Part shown: one piece after another, positions 42,836 through 51,101 of the stretch
Position numbering within the stretch: the first letter of the stretch is position 1
How the letters are laid out: each line of letters opens with the position of its first letter
Assembly: GCF_004134865.1 (NCBI RefSeq)
Contig: NZ_SDPO01000001.1
Span: 1,054,001 to 1,118,000, forward strand
Reading direction: 5' to 3'
Source of the DNA: Agromyces fucosus
GTDB lineage: Bacteria > Actinomycetota > Actinomycetes > Actinomycetales > Microbacteriaceae
Length of the DNA: 64,000 nucleotides
Translations under genes and position numbers: made by a program
The notes under the pieces: model-generated
The model's input: the letters and a program-made list of their open reading frames with translations, nothing else
What the model was told of the DNA's origin: nothing
Databases searched by the model: none

Positions 42836-44452
42836 TCACTGGTTCGAAAGATTGTCGCCGCAGAGGTAGAAGCCCGTCGTCAGCGTGTCGATCGCCTGCT
42901 TCGCCTCGTCGGTGACATCGCCGAGGGCGTAGATCGCGAACGTCAGGGTGGCGCCGTCTTGTGCACGCACGACGCCCGAGAGCGTATAGCCGGTGTCGAT
43001 CCAGCCCGTCTTCGCCGAGACCGCGCCGTCGGCCACCGAGTTGTCGCCCGAGAATCGGTCGTCGTACCCGAGCGACCCCCGTTGGCCCGACACGGGCAAC
43101 CCGTCCATGAGCACCCCGAGGTTGCCCTCGCGCGCGTTGATCTTCACGAAGAGCCGGGTCAGGTACGCGGGCGGCACGGCGTTGTTGTCGGACAGGCCGG
43201 AGCCGTCGACGATCGTGATGCCCGTGGTGTCGACGCCGTAGGCGGCGAGGCCCTGCAGCACCCCGGCGTTGATCGCCCCGAAGGAGTTGCCGGCGCCCGT
43301 CTCGATCGCGACGAGGCGTGCCAGCATCTCGGCGACCGTGTTGTCGGAGACGACGAGCGCCTTGTCGACCAGTTGCGCGACCGTCGGCGACTGCACCTGC
43401 CCGAGCTGCTGGGCGCCCGCCGGAGCGGTGCCACGCTCGATCACGCTGATGCCGCCGAGCTCGCTCGCGAACGCGTCGCCAGCGCGGGCCACCGGGTCGC
43501 CGCTGCGCCACGAGGTGTTCGAGCCGGGGTTGTCGCGATCGCCGTCGACCATGAGCGCGGCGATGTTCGACATGTAGCCGTCTTCGCGCTCCTTGAGGTT
43601 CCAGCTCGGCTCCCACTCGTCGCCGCTGAAGTAGCTCGCGTCGAGGATGAGCTTCGTCAGCGGCGGGTTCGACGGATCCGCGGACCATGCAGCCTCGACC
43701 TGGGCGGCGAGGTCATCGAGGTGCGCGGCGCCGGGGTACACGGTCTCCGTGCCGCCAGGGGTGCGGGAGAGGGTCGCGTCGCCGCCGCCGACGAGCACGA
43801 CCGAGCCCGGCTCGGCGCCCTTCACGACGGTCGTCGCGGTGCGGTAGTCGGGGCCGAGCACCGAGAGCGCCGCGGCGGAGGTCAGCACCTTCATGACGCT
43901 CGCGGTGCGCGAGGCCGTCGTGCCGCCACGGTCGTAGAGCACCTCGCCGGTCGCGGCGTTCATCACCTGCGCCTGGAAGTTCGCGAGGCGCCCGTCGGCC
44001 GCGCGATCGGCGACCGAGCAGGTGCGGAGACGGGCTGCCGCCCCGACCGCTGCGGGCACCGGTCGTGCCGGATCGACGGTCGGCGTGGGCGTCGGCGTCG
44101 TGACGGCCGCAACGGATGCCGCAGCCCCTCCGCTGCTCGCGACGCCGGCCGCCACCGCGCCCGCACCGATCAGGCCGAAGGCGACCACGCCGCCCGCGAT
44201 CATGAGCGGCAGCCGGTGCTTGCGAGCGAACGCGGCGATCGCGGCGAGCGCGCCCGACCCGGCCTGGTCGGCCGGTTCGGCCGGTTCGGCCGGTTCGGCA
44301 GCCTCCGACGCTTCGGGCTCGCTGGTCGTGATCACGACGGTCTCGGAGTCCGACGAGTCGGGCGTGGGGTCCGCGATCGAGGGGTCGCCGGCCGCGACCG
44401 AGGGCTCGCCCTCGTCGGGGGTCTCCCCCGCGCCATCCGTCTCGTCGATCAC
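42836..44452 (-). CDS. dacB: D-alanyl-D-alanine carboxypeptidase/endopeptidase (PBP4 type, membrane-anchored)
   Basis: A 538-residue S13-family peptidase. The three penicillin-binding motifs are Ser185-x-x-Lys188 (SVMK), Ser369-Asp-Asn371 (SDN) and Lys481-Thr-Gly483 (KTG). Ahead of the catalytic part lie an acidic, Pro/Glu-rich cytoplasmic stretch (~1-65), one membrane helix (~82-106) and a Thr-Pro linker (~118-132), so the enzyme is a type II membrane protein working on peptidoglycan outside. It trims terminal D-Ala and may cut cross-links. The GTG at 44452 is the likely start. A 9-bp tandem repeat encodes AEP repeats in the cytoplasmic tail. Convergent with the araC gene; 87 bp follow the Gfo/Idh gene. 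Confidence 0.93.
   Translation of the reverse strand: MIDETDGAGETPDEGEPSVAAGDPSIADPTPDSSDSETVVITTSEPEASEAAEPAEPAEPADQAGSGALAAIAAFARKHRLPLMIAGGVVAFGLIGAGAVAAGVASSGGAAASVAAVTTPTPTPTVDPARPVPAAVGAAARLRTCSVADRAADGRLANFQAQVMNAATGEVLYDRGGTTASRTASVMKVLTSAAALSVLGPDYRTATTVVKGAEPGSVVLVGGGDATLSRTPGGTETVYPGAAHLDDLAAQVEAAWSADPSNPPLTKLILDASYFSGDEWEPSWNLKEREDGYMSNIAALMVDGDRDNPGSNTSWRSGDPVARAGDAFASELGGISVIERGTAPAGAQQLGQVQSPTVAQLVDKALVVSDNTVAEMLARLVAIETGAGNSFGAINAGVLQGLAAYGVDTTGITIVDGSGLSDNNAVPPAYLTRLFVKINAREGNLGVLMDGLPVSGQRGSLGYDDRFSGDNSVADGAVSAKTGWIDTGYTLSGVVRAQDGATLTFAIYALGDVTDEAKQAIDTLTTGFYLCGDNLSNQ
44271..44297. repeat. 9-bp tandem repeat inside the dacB gene
   Basis: Three copies of GCCGGTTCG, which encode the repeated Ala-Glu-Pro units (residues 52-60) in the cytoplasmic tail. 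It is a candidate length-variable site. Confidence 0.8.
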
Positions 44453-44499
44453 CCGGGAATCCTACGGAGTCATCCTCAAGAGAACCTGTAATGCACCCG

Positions 44500-44526
44500 A
44501 TCGGCTACAGGCGATCGGCTATAGGT
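44500..44526. repeat. 13-bp direct repeat between the dacB and Gfo/Idh genes
   Basis: GATCGGCTACAGG (44500-44512) and GATCGGCTATAGG (44514-44526), one mismatch, separated by one base. They lie ~50 bp upstream of the dacB start and may be an operator. Confidence 0.6.
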
Positions 44527-44538
44527 CGGCGCCGCCGG

Positions 44539-45522
44539 TCATTCGCCCGGGTAGGCGAGGCCGATCTGTCGACGGATCTCGTCGAGCGTCGCCATGATCG
44601 CGACGGTTTCGTCGATCGGAAGCAGGTCGCCGGTGAGGGTGCCCGCCGCGACGAGGCGCTCGACGGCTTCGGCCTGGAAGTGCATGCCTCGACCCGTGAC
44701 CTCGGAGCGGTACTCCTCGAGCACGGTTCCGTCGGCGGCGACGACCCGGAAGGTCGTCGGCGTATACCAGACGTGATCGATCTCGATGCGAGCCTCGGTG
44801 CCGAGCACGACGGCGGTGTTCGCGCCCTGCGCATCGCTCGCCGAGTGCGTGACCGCCATGCGACCGCCCTCGTATCCGAAGACGACGGCGATCTGCGCAT
44901 CGGCGCCTGTGGGCCGGAACGTCGCCGAGGCGTGGATGGTGTCCGGCGCACCGAAGAGGTCCCACGCGAACGAGACCGGGTAGATGCCGAGGTCGAGGAG
45001 CGCCCCGCCACCGAGCTCGAGCGCGTTGATGCGGTGCGCCGGGTCGTCGGAGAGCAACTGCGTGTGGTCCGCGATGAGCGTCCGGAGGTCGCCCAATACG
45101 CCCTCGGCGATGATCTCGCGGATGCGGGCCATGTGCGGCAGGTACCTGGTCCACATCGCCTCGAGCACGAGCAGGCCCTTGGATGCGGCGAGCTCCGCCA
45201 AGGCACGCGCCTCGGCTGCGTTGACCGTGAACGCCTTCTCGACGAGCACGTGCTTGCCCGCCTCGAGCGCCAGCGTGGCGCCCGCCGCATGCATCGGGTG
45301 CGGCGTGGAGACGTAGATCACGTCGACCTCGGGGTCGGCGGCGAGTGCCTCGTAGCTGCCGTGCGCGTTCGGGATGCCGAACTCGGCGGCGAACGCGTCA
45401 GCGCTCTCCTGCGAGCGCGACCCGACCGCCTGCACGGTGAATCCGTTGAGCTTCAGGTCGTTGGCGAAGGCGTGCGCGATGCCGCCGGTCGCGAGGATGC
45501 CCCACCGCAGTCGTTCCGTCAT
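44539..45522 (-). CDS. Gfo/Idh/MocA family oxidoreductase
   Basis: A 327-residue NAD(P)-dependent oxidoreductase: N-terminal Rossmann domain (~5-120; 'WGILATGGIAHAFA') and C-terminal alpha/beta domain. The family's EKP motif reads 'VEKAFTVN' here (Lys kept, Pro changed to Ala), and 'GGGALLDLGIYPVSFA' is the usual substrate-side segment of the dihydrodiol-dehydrogenase-like branch. The substrate is a sugar or cyclitol derivative in most relatives and is not known here. The ATG at 45522 has no Shine-Dalgarno; TAGGCT six bases upstream could make it leaderless. It is divergent from the first SGNH hydrolase gene across 80 bp. Confidence 0.88.
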   Translation of the reverse strand: MTERLRWGILATGGIAHAFANDLKLNGFTVQAVGSRSQESADAFAAEFGIPNAHGSYEALAADPEVDVIYVSTPHPMHAAGATLALEAGKHVLVEKAFTVNAAEARALAELAASKGLLVLEAMWTRYLPHMARIREIIAEGVLGDLRTLIADHTQLLSDDPAHRINALELGGGALLDLGIYPVSFAWDLFGAPDTIHASATFRPTGADAQIAVVFGYEGGRMAVTHSASDAQGANTAVVLGTEARIEIDHVWYTPTTFRVVAADGTVLEEYRSEVTGRGMHFQAEAVERLVAAGTLTGDLLPIDETVAIMATLDEIRRQIGLAYPGE

Positions 45523-45567
45523 GACGACAGCCTATTGCGCCGGCGCGTTCCCCCTGTTCGGGGATCA

Positions 45568-45596
45568 TGTGGAATCCTCACGATCAGGTCTAACGT
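45568..45596 (+). promoter_or_regulatory. Probable leaderless promoter of the first SGNH hydrolase gene
   Basis: TGTGGA (45568-45573), a 17-bp spacer and TAACGT (45591-45596), six bases before the ATG at 45603, with no ribosome binding site. Confidence 0.4.
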
Positions 45597-45602
45597 TCAG
45601 TC

Positions 45603-46442
45603 ATGACGGCTGTTCTCCCTTGGAAAGGCCGCGTCATCGGCACCGCCGCCGCGGCCATCATCGCCCTCGTGGCCATCCCTGCGGGGATCGCCGGCCCGGC
45701 TGCTGCCGCGCCACCCTCCTCCCCCTCCTCATCATCGACCGTCGCCAAGTACGTCGCCCTCGGCGACTCGGTCGCCGCCGGCCAGGGCGCCGGCGGCTAC
45801 GTCGACGCCTGCCTCCGGAGTCCGAGCGGCTACCCGACGCTCCTCGACGCAGCTCCGCGCACGAACCTGCTGCGGAACCCCTCCTGCAGCGGGGCGACGA
45901 TCGCGGATGTCGCGGCCGACCAGCTCTCGCAGCTGAACCGCGGCACGACGCTCGTGACCCTCACCGTCGGCGCGAACGAGGTCGACCTGACCGGCATCCT
46001 CGCGGCGTGCACGCCGCCGTCACCGGTCGAGGCGTGCCTCGCGGCCGTCGGGGCCGCGCAGGCGTACCTCTCCACGGACCAGCTGGCAATCGATGTCGGC
46101 GGACTCGTCGGGGCGATTGCGAGTCGTTCACCCGGCGCGGAGATCCTGGTGACGGGGTACGCGATTCCCTTCAGGCCCGGCTACAGCGAGCTGACCGATC
46201 AGGTGAACCTGCTCACCGTCGTGATGAACTCGCAGGTCCAGGCGGGCGTCGGAGGCGCCGCGGCATCCGGAATCGATGCCCGCTACGTCGACGTGACCGG
46301 CCTCTTCGCGGGTCACGGAGTCGGCTCCGCGGACCCGTGGCTCGGCATCGAGCCGACCGATCCGATCACCTTCCTCCACCCCAACGCCGCCGGTTACGTC
46401 GCCTACCGCGACGCGCTGCTCACCGCACTGGCACTGCCGTGA
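45603..46442 (+). CDS. Secreted SGNH/GDSL hydrolase, first of a tandem pair
   Basis: A 279-residue secreted hydrolase: signal peptide (basic start, hydrophobic ~11-35, AAAA cleavage region), then the SGNH blocks 'ALGDSVAAGQGAGG' (nucleophile Ser56), 'TVGANEVDL' (Asn) and 'FLHPNAAGY' (His259). The usual Asp three residues before that His is Thr256 here, so the catalytic acid is missing or replaced; the second copy keeps it. The pattern 'GYPTLLDA', 'GATIADV' and paired cysteines agree with the Streptomyces-type extracellular lipase/esterase group. It overlaps the second gene by four bases (GTGA). The two proteins have the same length and block order, so they arose by duplication, though they have diverged widely. 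Confidence 0.9.
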   Translation: MTAVLPWKGRVIGTAAAAIIALVAIPAGIAGPAAAAPPSSPSSSSTVAKYVALGDSVAAGQGAGGYVDACLRSPSGYPTLLDAAPRTNLLRNPSCSGATIADVAADQLSQLNRGTTLVTLTVGANEVDLTGILAACTPPSPVEACLAAVGAAQAYLSTDQLAIDVGGLVGAIASRSPGAEILVTGYAIPFRPGYSELTDQVNLLTVVMNSQVQAGVGGAAASGIDARYVDVTGLFAGHGVGSADPWLGIEPTDPITFLHPNAAGYVAYRDALLTALALP

Positions 46443-47278
46443 TCGCCGCATCTCGGTACCGCGTCGCACTCGCCGCGGCGGTCGTCACGGCCGTCGTCGC
46501 GCTCGGGTCGATCGCCTCGCCGGCACTGGCCGCCACGACCGGGAAGGGCAAGCCAGGCGGCGGCGGGAACGGCAACGGCGGAGGCACCGCCCAGCTCGCC
46601 TATGCGGCGGTCGGCGACTCCTATGCGGCGGGCCTCGGCGCCGGCAGCTACCTCGAGACGACCTGCTACACGAGTTCGAAGGGGTATCCGGCACTGCTCG
46701 ACGCCGATGCGAACCTCGCCCTCGCCGCTCGACCCGCCTGCCGCGGCGCCACCACGGCCGACGTGATCTCGAAGCAGGTTCCCGCCCTTCCGGCGAATGC
46801 CGTGCGCGTCACGCTCACGGTCGGCGGCAATGACGTGGGATTCGCGAACGTGATGCAGAACTGCTTCGTGCTCGTGAACAGCTCGTGCGAGTCGCACATC
46901 GTGGCGGGTGAGACCATCGTCCAGAGCGGCACTCTCGCCCAGAACGTGCGAAACACGATCGCGGCGATCATCGCGAAGGCACCGGGCGCGCGGGTCGCCG
47001 TCACCGGCTATCCGCTGCTCTTCGCATCCATCTCCCGCTACCAGTGGGCTGCACGGGTCAACACCGGCACCGCGGCGCTCAACGACGCGATCGAAGCGGC
47101 AGCCGTTCAATCCGGAGCCGTGTACGTCGATGTCGAGTCGCCCTTCGCGGGTCACGGCATCGGCAGCAGCTCGCCCTGGATCAACGATTGGAGCTGGCTT
47201 CGCTCGAACGACTCGTTCCATGCCAACGCCGCCGGGTACCAGGCCTACGCGGCCGCGCTACGCCCGGCCCTGCAATGA
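46439..47278 (+). CDS. Secreted SGNH/GDSL hydrolase, second of a tandem pair
   Basis: A 279-residue secreted hydrolase, start GTG 46439 inside the stop of the first copy. Signal peptide ~1-32 (ends ALAA), then a Gly/Asn-rich linker (~36-50). Blocks: 'AVGDSYAAGLGAGS' (Ser61), 'TVGGNDVGF' (Gly-Asn), and 'NDSFHANAAGY' with the full Asp258-x-x-His261 dyad. Cysteines at ~76, ~99, ~143 and ~154 could make two disulfides outside the cell. It is the catalytically complete member of the pair and probably cleaves ester bonds in lipids or polymers. Translational coupling to the first copy implies equal supply of both proteins. A hairpin terminator follows. Confidence 0.92.
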   Translation: MIAASRYRVALAAAVVTAVVALGSIASPALAATTGKGKPGGGGNGNGGGTAQLAYAAVGDSYAAGLGAGSYLETTCYTSSKGYPALLDADANLALAARPACRGATTADVISKQVPALPANAVRVTLTVGGNDVGFANVMQNCFVLVNSSCESHIVAGETIVQSGTLAQNVRNTIAAIIAKAPGARVAVTGYPLLFASISRYQWAARVNTGTAALNDAIEAAAVQSGAVYVDVESPFAGHGIGSSSPWINDWSWLRSNDSFHANAAGYQAYAAALRPALQ

Positions 47279-47314
47279 GCCGCCGACCGCACGCGCTCTT
47301 CCTCGCGTGAGATG

Positions 47315-47343
47315 CGGACGGCCCGGAGACCCCGGGCCGTCCG
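47315..47343 (+). terminator. Hairpin terminator after the SGNH pair (copy 1 of a duplicated hairpin)
   Basis: A 12-bp perfect stem (47315-47326 with 47332-47343), loop AGACC. A second, near-identical hairpin lies 115 bp downstream; between them is a smaller hairpin, TGCCCC/GGGGCA (47354-47370). Confidence 0.85.
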
Positions 47344-47429
47344 TGTGCGAACATGCCCCCGTTCGGGGCAGTGCGGCGCCGGCGAAGGCGGGTTAGCGTC
47401 GACGAGCGCCTGACTCTTCCTCCTGCGCG

Positions 47430-47460
47430 ATGAACGGCCCGGAGACCCCGGGCCGTTCGT
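47430..47460. repeat. Copy 2 of the duplicated hairpin
   Basis: An 11-bp stem plus two flanking pairs (47430-47442 with 47448-47460), the same loop AGACC and the same GGCCCGG core as copy 1. The flanks (CTCTTCCTC before, GATG before the stem) are also alike, which points to duplication of a ~50-bp unit. Confidence 0.8.
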
Positions 47461-47495
47461 CTGCCTACGAGGTCGTTCCAGCGCGCCTGAAACGA

Positions 47496-47524
47496 GGAAA
47501 GACCCGGATCTCTCCGGGTCTTCC
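47496..47524 (-). terminator. Terminator of the tRNA-Thr gene
   Basis: AAGACCCGGA/TCCGGGTCTT (47499-47508 with 47513-47522), loop of 4 nt, with extra GG/CC pairing outside. It begins 6 bp past the CCA end of the tRNA on the minus strand. Confidence 0.75.
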
Positions 47525-47529
47525 TGATG

Positions 47530-47605
47530 TGGAGCCGCCTGTGGGAATCGAACCCACGACCTTTTCATTACGAGTGAAACGCTCTGCCGACTGAGCTAAG
47601 GCGGC
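47530..47605 (-). tRNA. tRNA-Thr (anticodon CGT)
   Basis: A complete cloverleaf on the minus strand: acceptor GCCGCCT/AGGCGGC with discriminator T and encoded CCA, D-arm GCTC...GAGC, anticodon stem TTTCA/TGAAA with loop CTCGTAA (anticodon CGT, reads ACG), and T-arm GTGGG-TTCGATT-CCCAC. Length 76 with CCA. It lies downstream of the topA operon on the same strand, with a separate hairpin terminator. Confidence 0.97.
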
Positions 47606-47684
47606 GTGGCATCCGGAGCGCTGAAGCGCACCGACTGGCACGAGAATCCATGTTAGCGGGTTTCGGGAGTCTCGTTGACCACCT

Positions 47685-49241
47685 TCAGCACTTCGGGTCG
47701 CTGGAGGGCACGGTGCCGTCGATGAAGTAGGCCTCGACGGCGTCGTTCACGCACGGGTTCGACTTGTTGTAGGCCGTGTGCCCCTCGCCCTCGTAGGTGA
47801 CGAGCGTGCCGCTCTCGAGCTGCTCCGCCAAGGCGACCGCCCATTCGTAGGGCGTCGCGGGATCGCCCGTGGTGCCGATGACGAGGATCGGCGCGGCGCC
47901 CTCCGCTTGGATCTCGGCGCGCTCGACGTCGCTCTGGTACGGCCAGTTGACGCAGCCGAGATCGCCGAACCCGAAGTACGGGCCGATGACCGGCGCGACC
48001 TCCGCCGTCGCGGCGGCCTTCTCGCGCATCACGGCGACGTCGGACTGGTACGTGTAGTCGAGGCAGTTCACCGCGGTGAACGCCTCGGCCGAATTGTCGA
48101 GGTAGGTGCCGTCTTCGCTGCGCCCGTTGTAGCCGTCGGCGAAGGCGAGCGCCATGTCGGCGTCTCCGAACATGACGGACTCGAACATGTCGCCCAGGTA
48201 CGGCCACGAATCGGCGCTGTAGAGGGGGTAGATGATCGCGGTCACCAGCGTGTCGGCGCCGACGAGGCGGCCATCGGTACCGCGCAGCGGACTCGCATCG
48301 ACCGAGGCGAGGAGCCGGCTGATCTCGTCGAGAGCGTCATCGACGGTGCCGTCGAAGGGGCACTCGCTTCCTGAGAGGCAGTACTCGAGGTAGGCCTTCA
48401 GCGCGTTCTCGAACCCGACGGCCTGCGCCTGGGACACCTCGGTCTCGCTGGCCGAGGGGTCGATCGCGCCGTCGAGCACGAGCTTGCCGACCTTGTCGGG
48501 GTAGAGCTCGGCATAGGTCGCGCCGAGGAACGTTCCGTACGAGAAGCCGAGGTAGTTGAGCTGTTCGTCGCCGAGGATCGCGCGCAGCAGGTCCATGTCG
48601 CGCGCCGCACTCTCGGTGTCGACGTTGCCGAGCAACTCACCGGTGTTCTCGGCGCACGCCTCACCGAAGGCCTTCTCGGTCGTCTCGATCTCGGCGATCC
48701 ACTCGTCGCTGCCGCGAACGCCGGGAGTGATGCCGTATAGGTACTCGTCCATCTCGGGAGCGTCGTAGCAGACGACCCCCGACGACCGGCCGACGCCGCG
48801 AGGGTCGAAGCCCACGACGTCGAACCGATCCTGCAGCGGCTGGCCGACGGCGTAGTCGAGGGAGTCCATCACGAAGTCGTAGCCGGAACCACCCGGTCCG
48901 CCGGGATTCACGAGCAGGGAGCCGAGCTTGTCGCCCGTGGCCACGTGGCGTACGAGGGCGAGCTCGGTCTCGCCGGCCGAGGGGTCGCTCCAGTCGAGGG
49001 GGGCCTTCGCCGTGGCGCAGCCCATGCCGTCGCCGCATCGTTCCCACTCGAGCACCTGCGTGTAGAAGGGCTCCAGGTCGGCGGCGACCTCTTCACCGGT
49101 CGGCGTCGAGATCGGCTGCTTCGGGCTCAGGAATTCGGGCACGCAACCGCTCAGTGCGAGCATCGCGGCGAGTGCGCCCACGATCGCGATCGCGCGCGTG
49201 CCACGCGGCATCCGTCGCCGTGCGCTGGTCGTGTCGGTCAT
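47685..49241 (-). CDS. Alpha/beta hydrolase lipoprotein, tripeptidyl-aminopeptidase type (TAP-like C-terminus)
   Basis: A 518-residue exported hydrolase. The signal peptide ends in the lipobox ALSGC (Cys33), so it is a lipoprotein. The fold blocks are 'LLVNPGGPGGSGYDF' (oxyanion), 'VGFDPRGVGRSS', nucleophile elbow 'GFSYGTFLG' with Ser234, Asp in 'IGTTGDPATP' and His in 'EGEGHTAY'; the last part is the TAP-like C-terminal domain with its 'CVNDAVEAYF' ending. Relatives (SlpD/SlpE, mycobacterial CaeA/Hip1-like proteins) remove tripeptides or act as esterases at the cell surface. ATGA overlap with holB puts it at the end of the topA operon. The next gene downstream on this strand is tRNA-Thr. Confidence 0.9.
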   Translation of the reverse strand: MTDTTSARRRMPRGTRAIAIVGALAAMLALSGCVPEFLSPKQPISTPTGEEVAADLEPFYTQVLEWERCGDGMGCATAKAPLDWSDPSAGETELALVRHVATGDKLGSLLVNPGGPGGSGYDFVMDSLDYAVGQPLQDRFDVVGFDPRGVGRSSGVVCYDAPEMDEYLYGITPGVRGSDEWIAEIETTEKAFGEACAENTGELLGNVDTESAARDMDLLRAILGDEQLNYLGFSYGTFLGATYAELYPDKVGKLVLDGAIDPSASETEVSQAQAVGFENALKAYLEYCLSGSECPFDGTVDDALDEISRLLASVDASPLRGTDGRLVGADTLVTAIIYPLYSADSWPYLGDMFESVMFGDADMALAFADGYNGRSEDGTYLDNSAEAFTAVNCLDYTYQSDVAVMREKAAATAEVAPVIGPYFGFGDLGCVNWPYQSDVERAEIQAEGAAPILVIGTTGDPATPYEWAVALAEQLESGTLVTYEGEGHTAYNKSNPCVNDAVEAYFIDGTVPSSDPKC

Positions 49242-50419
49242 GCGGCCCCTCGTTCGGTCGTTCGTCGGATGGCGGAGATGAGCATCGCCTCGAGCGCGAG
49301 CGCCGGCGAGACGTTGCCGTCGATGCGAGTGCGCGCCTGCTGGATCGCATCGAGCGTCGCGAGCGTGCGAGCAGGCGAAGCGGATGCCGCGGCGCGCTGC
49401 ATGCCCGTCTCGAGCTCGCGGTTCACGAGCGGCACGTCGGCGCCGAGCTGGATGAGCAGGATGTCGCGGTAGAGCGACGCGAGATCGACGAGGATTCGGT
49501 CGATGCCGTCGCGGAGGCTGCGGGTCGCGCGGCGCTTCTGGTCGTCTTCGAGCGCCTTCAGCTGCGGGCGGAGGGCGTTCGGCACCGCCTGACCCGGCGC
49601 GACGCCGAGCGAGTGCAGGGCATTCGCTCGCTCTTCGGCGTCGCGAAGCTCACCGATGGCCTTCGCGTCTTCACCGGCGACCTCGATGAACCTCGCCGCG
49701 GTGGCCACCGCACCCGATGCCGAGCGCACCGCGAGCGCGAGCTCGAGCGTCTCGGAGCGGCGCCGCCGCGCCTCTTCGTTCGTGGCCAGCCGATGCGCCA
49801 TGCCGATGTGACTCTGCGCCTCGCGCGCGGCGCGCTCGGCGAGCACGGGATCGACGCCGTCGCGGCGTTCGAGGAGCGCCGCGACATCCGCGATGCTCGG
49901 AACCTGGAGCCGCACCGAACGCACGCGCGACCGGATCGTGGGGATGAGGTCGGCCTCGCTCGGCGCGCAGAGGATCCACACGGTGCGCTCCGGCGGCTCC
50001 TCGAGCTCCTTGAGGAGGAAGTTGGAGGTCTGCTCGGTCATGCGATCGGCGTCTTCGACGATGATGACCCGGTGCCTGCCGATCGACGGCGCGTAGTGCG
50101 AGCGGCGCACGATGTCGCGCACGTCGTCGCGCTTGATGATGACGCCCTCGGTCGCGAGCACGTGCAGGTCGGGGTGACTGCGCGCATCGACCTGCGCCTG
50201 CGTTCGCTCGTCGCCGTCTGGCGCACCCGAGATGAGCGCCGTCGCGAAGGCATACGCGAGGTTCGAGCGTCCGGATCCGGGAGGGCCCGTGACGAGCCAC
50301 GAGTGCGTCATCTGCTGGGTGCCGGTGCCGGCGGTCGCTCTCGCCCCTGCAGACTCGGCAGCGGCGCGGAAGAGCGCGATCGCGGCGTCCTGCCCCGTCA
50401 GCTCACTCCACACGCTCAC
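49238..50419 (-). CDS. holB: DNA polymerase III subunit delta'
   Basis: A 393-residue clamp-loader subunit. An AAA+ domain has the P-loop-like GPPGSGRSNLA (Lys replaced by Arg, as common in delta'), Walker B region 'VIIVEDADRMTEQTSNFLLKELEEPP', and 'LIPTIRSRVRSVRL' as sensor/SRC segment; the C-terminal half is helical. It works with delta, tau and gamma to load the beta clamp. It lacks the zinc cysteines of many delta' proteins. The GTG at 50419 is the probable start with a weak ribosome site. It stands 61 bp after tmk, the usual pairing, and overlaps the peptidase gene after it. Confidence 0.93.
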   Translation of the reverse strand: MSVWSELTGQDAAIALFRAAAESAGARATAGTGTQQMTHSWLVTGPPGSGRSNLAYAFATALISGAPDGDERTQAQVDARSHPDLHVLATEGVIIKRDDVRDIVRRSHYAPSIGRHRVIIVEDADRMTEQTSNFLLKELEEPPERTVWILCAPSEADLIPTIRSRVRSVRLQVPSIADVAALLERRDGVDPVLAERAAREAQSHIGMAHRLATNEEARRRRSETLELALAVRSASGAVATAARFIEVAGEDAKAIGELRDAEERANALHSLGVAPGQAVPNALRPQLKALEDDQKRRATRSLRDGIDRILVDLASLYRDILLIQLGADVPLVNRELETGMQRAAASASPARTLATLDAIQQARTRIDGNVSPALALEAMLISAIRRTTERGAA

Positions 50420-50480
50420 GGTTCAACGCTACCGTCAGCGGCTGACGATGCGCTCGACGCCCCCGACGCGCTCGACGCGC

Positions 50481-51101
50481 TCAGAGGAGACCGGCCACTC
50501 GGGCACGGATCGCCTCGGCGATCTCCTCGACGGGCTGCGCCGCGTCGACCACGAGGAAGCGCTCGGGCTCCGCAGCGGCGATCTCGAGGTAGGCACCGCG
50601 AACCCGGTCGTGGAACTCGGATGCCTCGGCCTCGAGCCGGTCGTAGCGCGTGCGCGCGTCGTCGAGCCTCGTGCGCGCCGACGCGGCGTCAAGGTCGAGC
50701 AGGATCGTGAGATCGGGCCGCAGCCCTTCCGTCGCCCACTCGGAGAGCCCGCGCACCGCCCCGGCGTCGAGCACGCGCCCGGCGCCCTGGTAGGCGACCG
50801 ACGAGTCGATGTAGCGGTCCTGCAGGACGACCTCGCCACGGGCGAGGGCCGGGCGCACGACGGTCGCGACATGATGCGCCCGATCGGCGGCGTAGAGCAG
50901 GGCCTCGGCGCGGGGCGCGATGTCGCCACGGTGGTGCAGCACGATCTCGCGCACCTCGATGCCCACGTCGGTGCCGCCGGGTTCGCGCGTGCGCACCACG
51001 GTCCTTCCGGACTCGACGAGCCACGCGCCGAGCAGCTCGGCCTGAGTCGTCTTGCCGGACCCGTCGCCGCCCTCGAGGGTGATGAAGAGCCCGTCGCTCA
51101 C
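50481..51101 (-). CDS. tmk: Thymidylate kinase
   Basis: A 206-residue dTMP kinase (dTMP + ATP to dTDP). The P-loop is 'EGGDGSGKTT' (10-19); 'REPGGTDVG' holds the DR(E)-type dTMP contact, and 'DRYIDSSVAYQG' is the family signature. The LID region near 145-155 has few Arg residues, as in type II enzymes with the basic residue outside the P-loop. The GTG at 51101 overlaps the topA stop codon by four bases (GTGA). It is in the order topA-tmk-holB, all needed for DNA replication, so cotranscription makes sense. Confidence 0.95.
   Translation of the reverse strand: MSDGLFITLEGGDGSGKTTQAELLGAWLVESGRTVVRTREPGGTDVGIEVREIVLHHRGDIAPRAEALLYAADRAHHVATVVRPALARGEVVLQDRYIDSSVAYQGAGRVLDAGAVRGLSEWATEGLRPDLTILLDLDAASARTRLDDARTRYDRLEAEASEFHDRVRGAYLEIAAAEPERFLVVDAAQPVEEIAEAIRARVAGLL

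Noticed and set aside
44271-44297. CRISPR-like or VNTR array
   Set aside because: Only three 9-bp units, in frame in the acidic tail of the carboxypeptidase; no spacers. No CRISPR array or cas gene was seen anywhere in the window.
47530-47605. tRNA-Thr as integration site of a genomic island
   Set aside because: The CCA end is intact, no integrase gene or repeated tRNA end was seen nearby, and both sides carry ordinary chromosomal genes.
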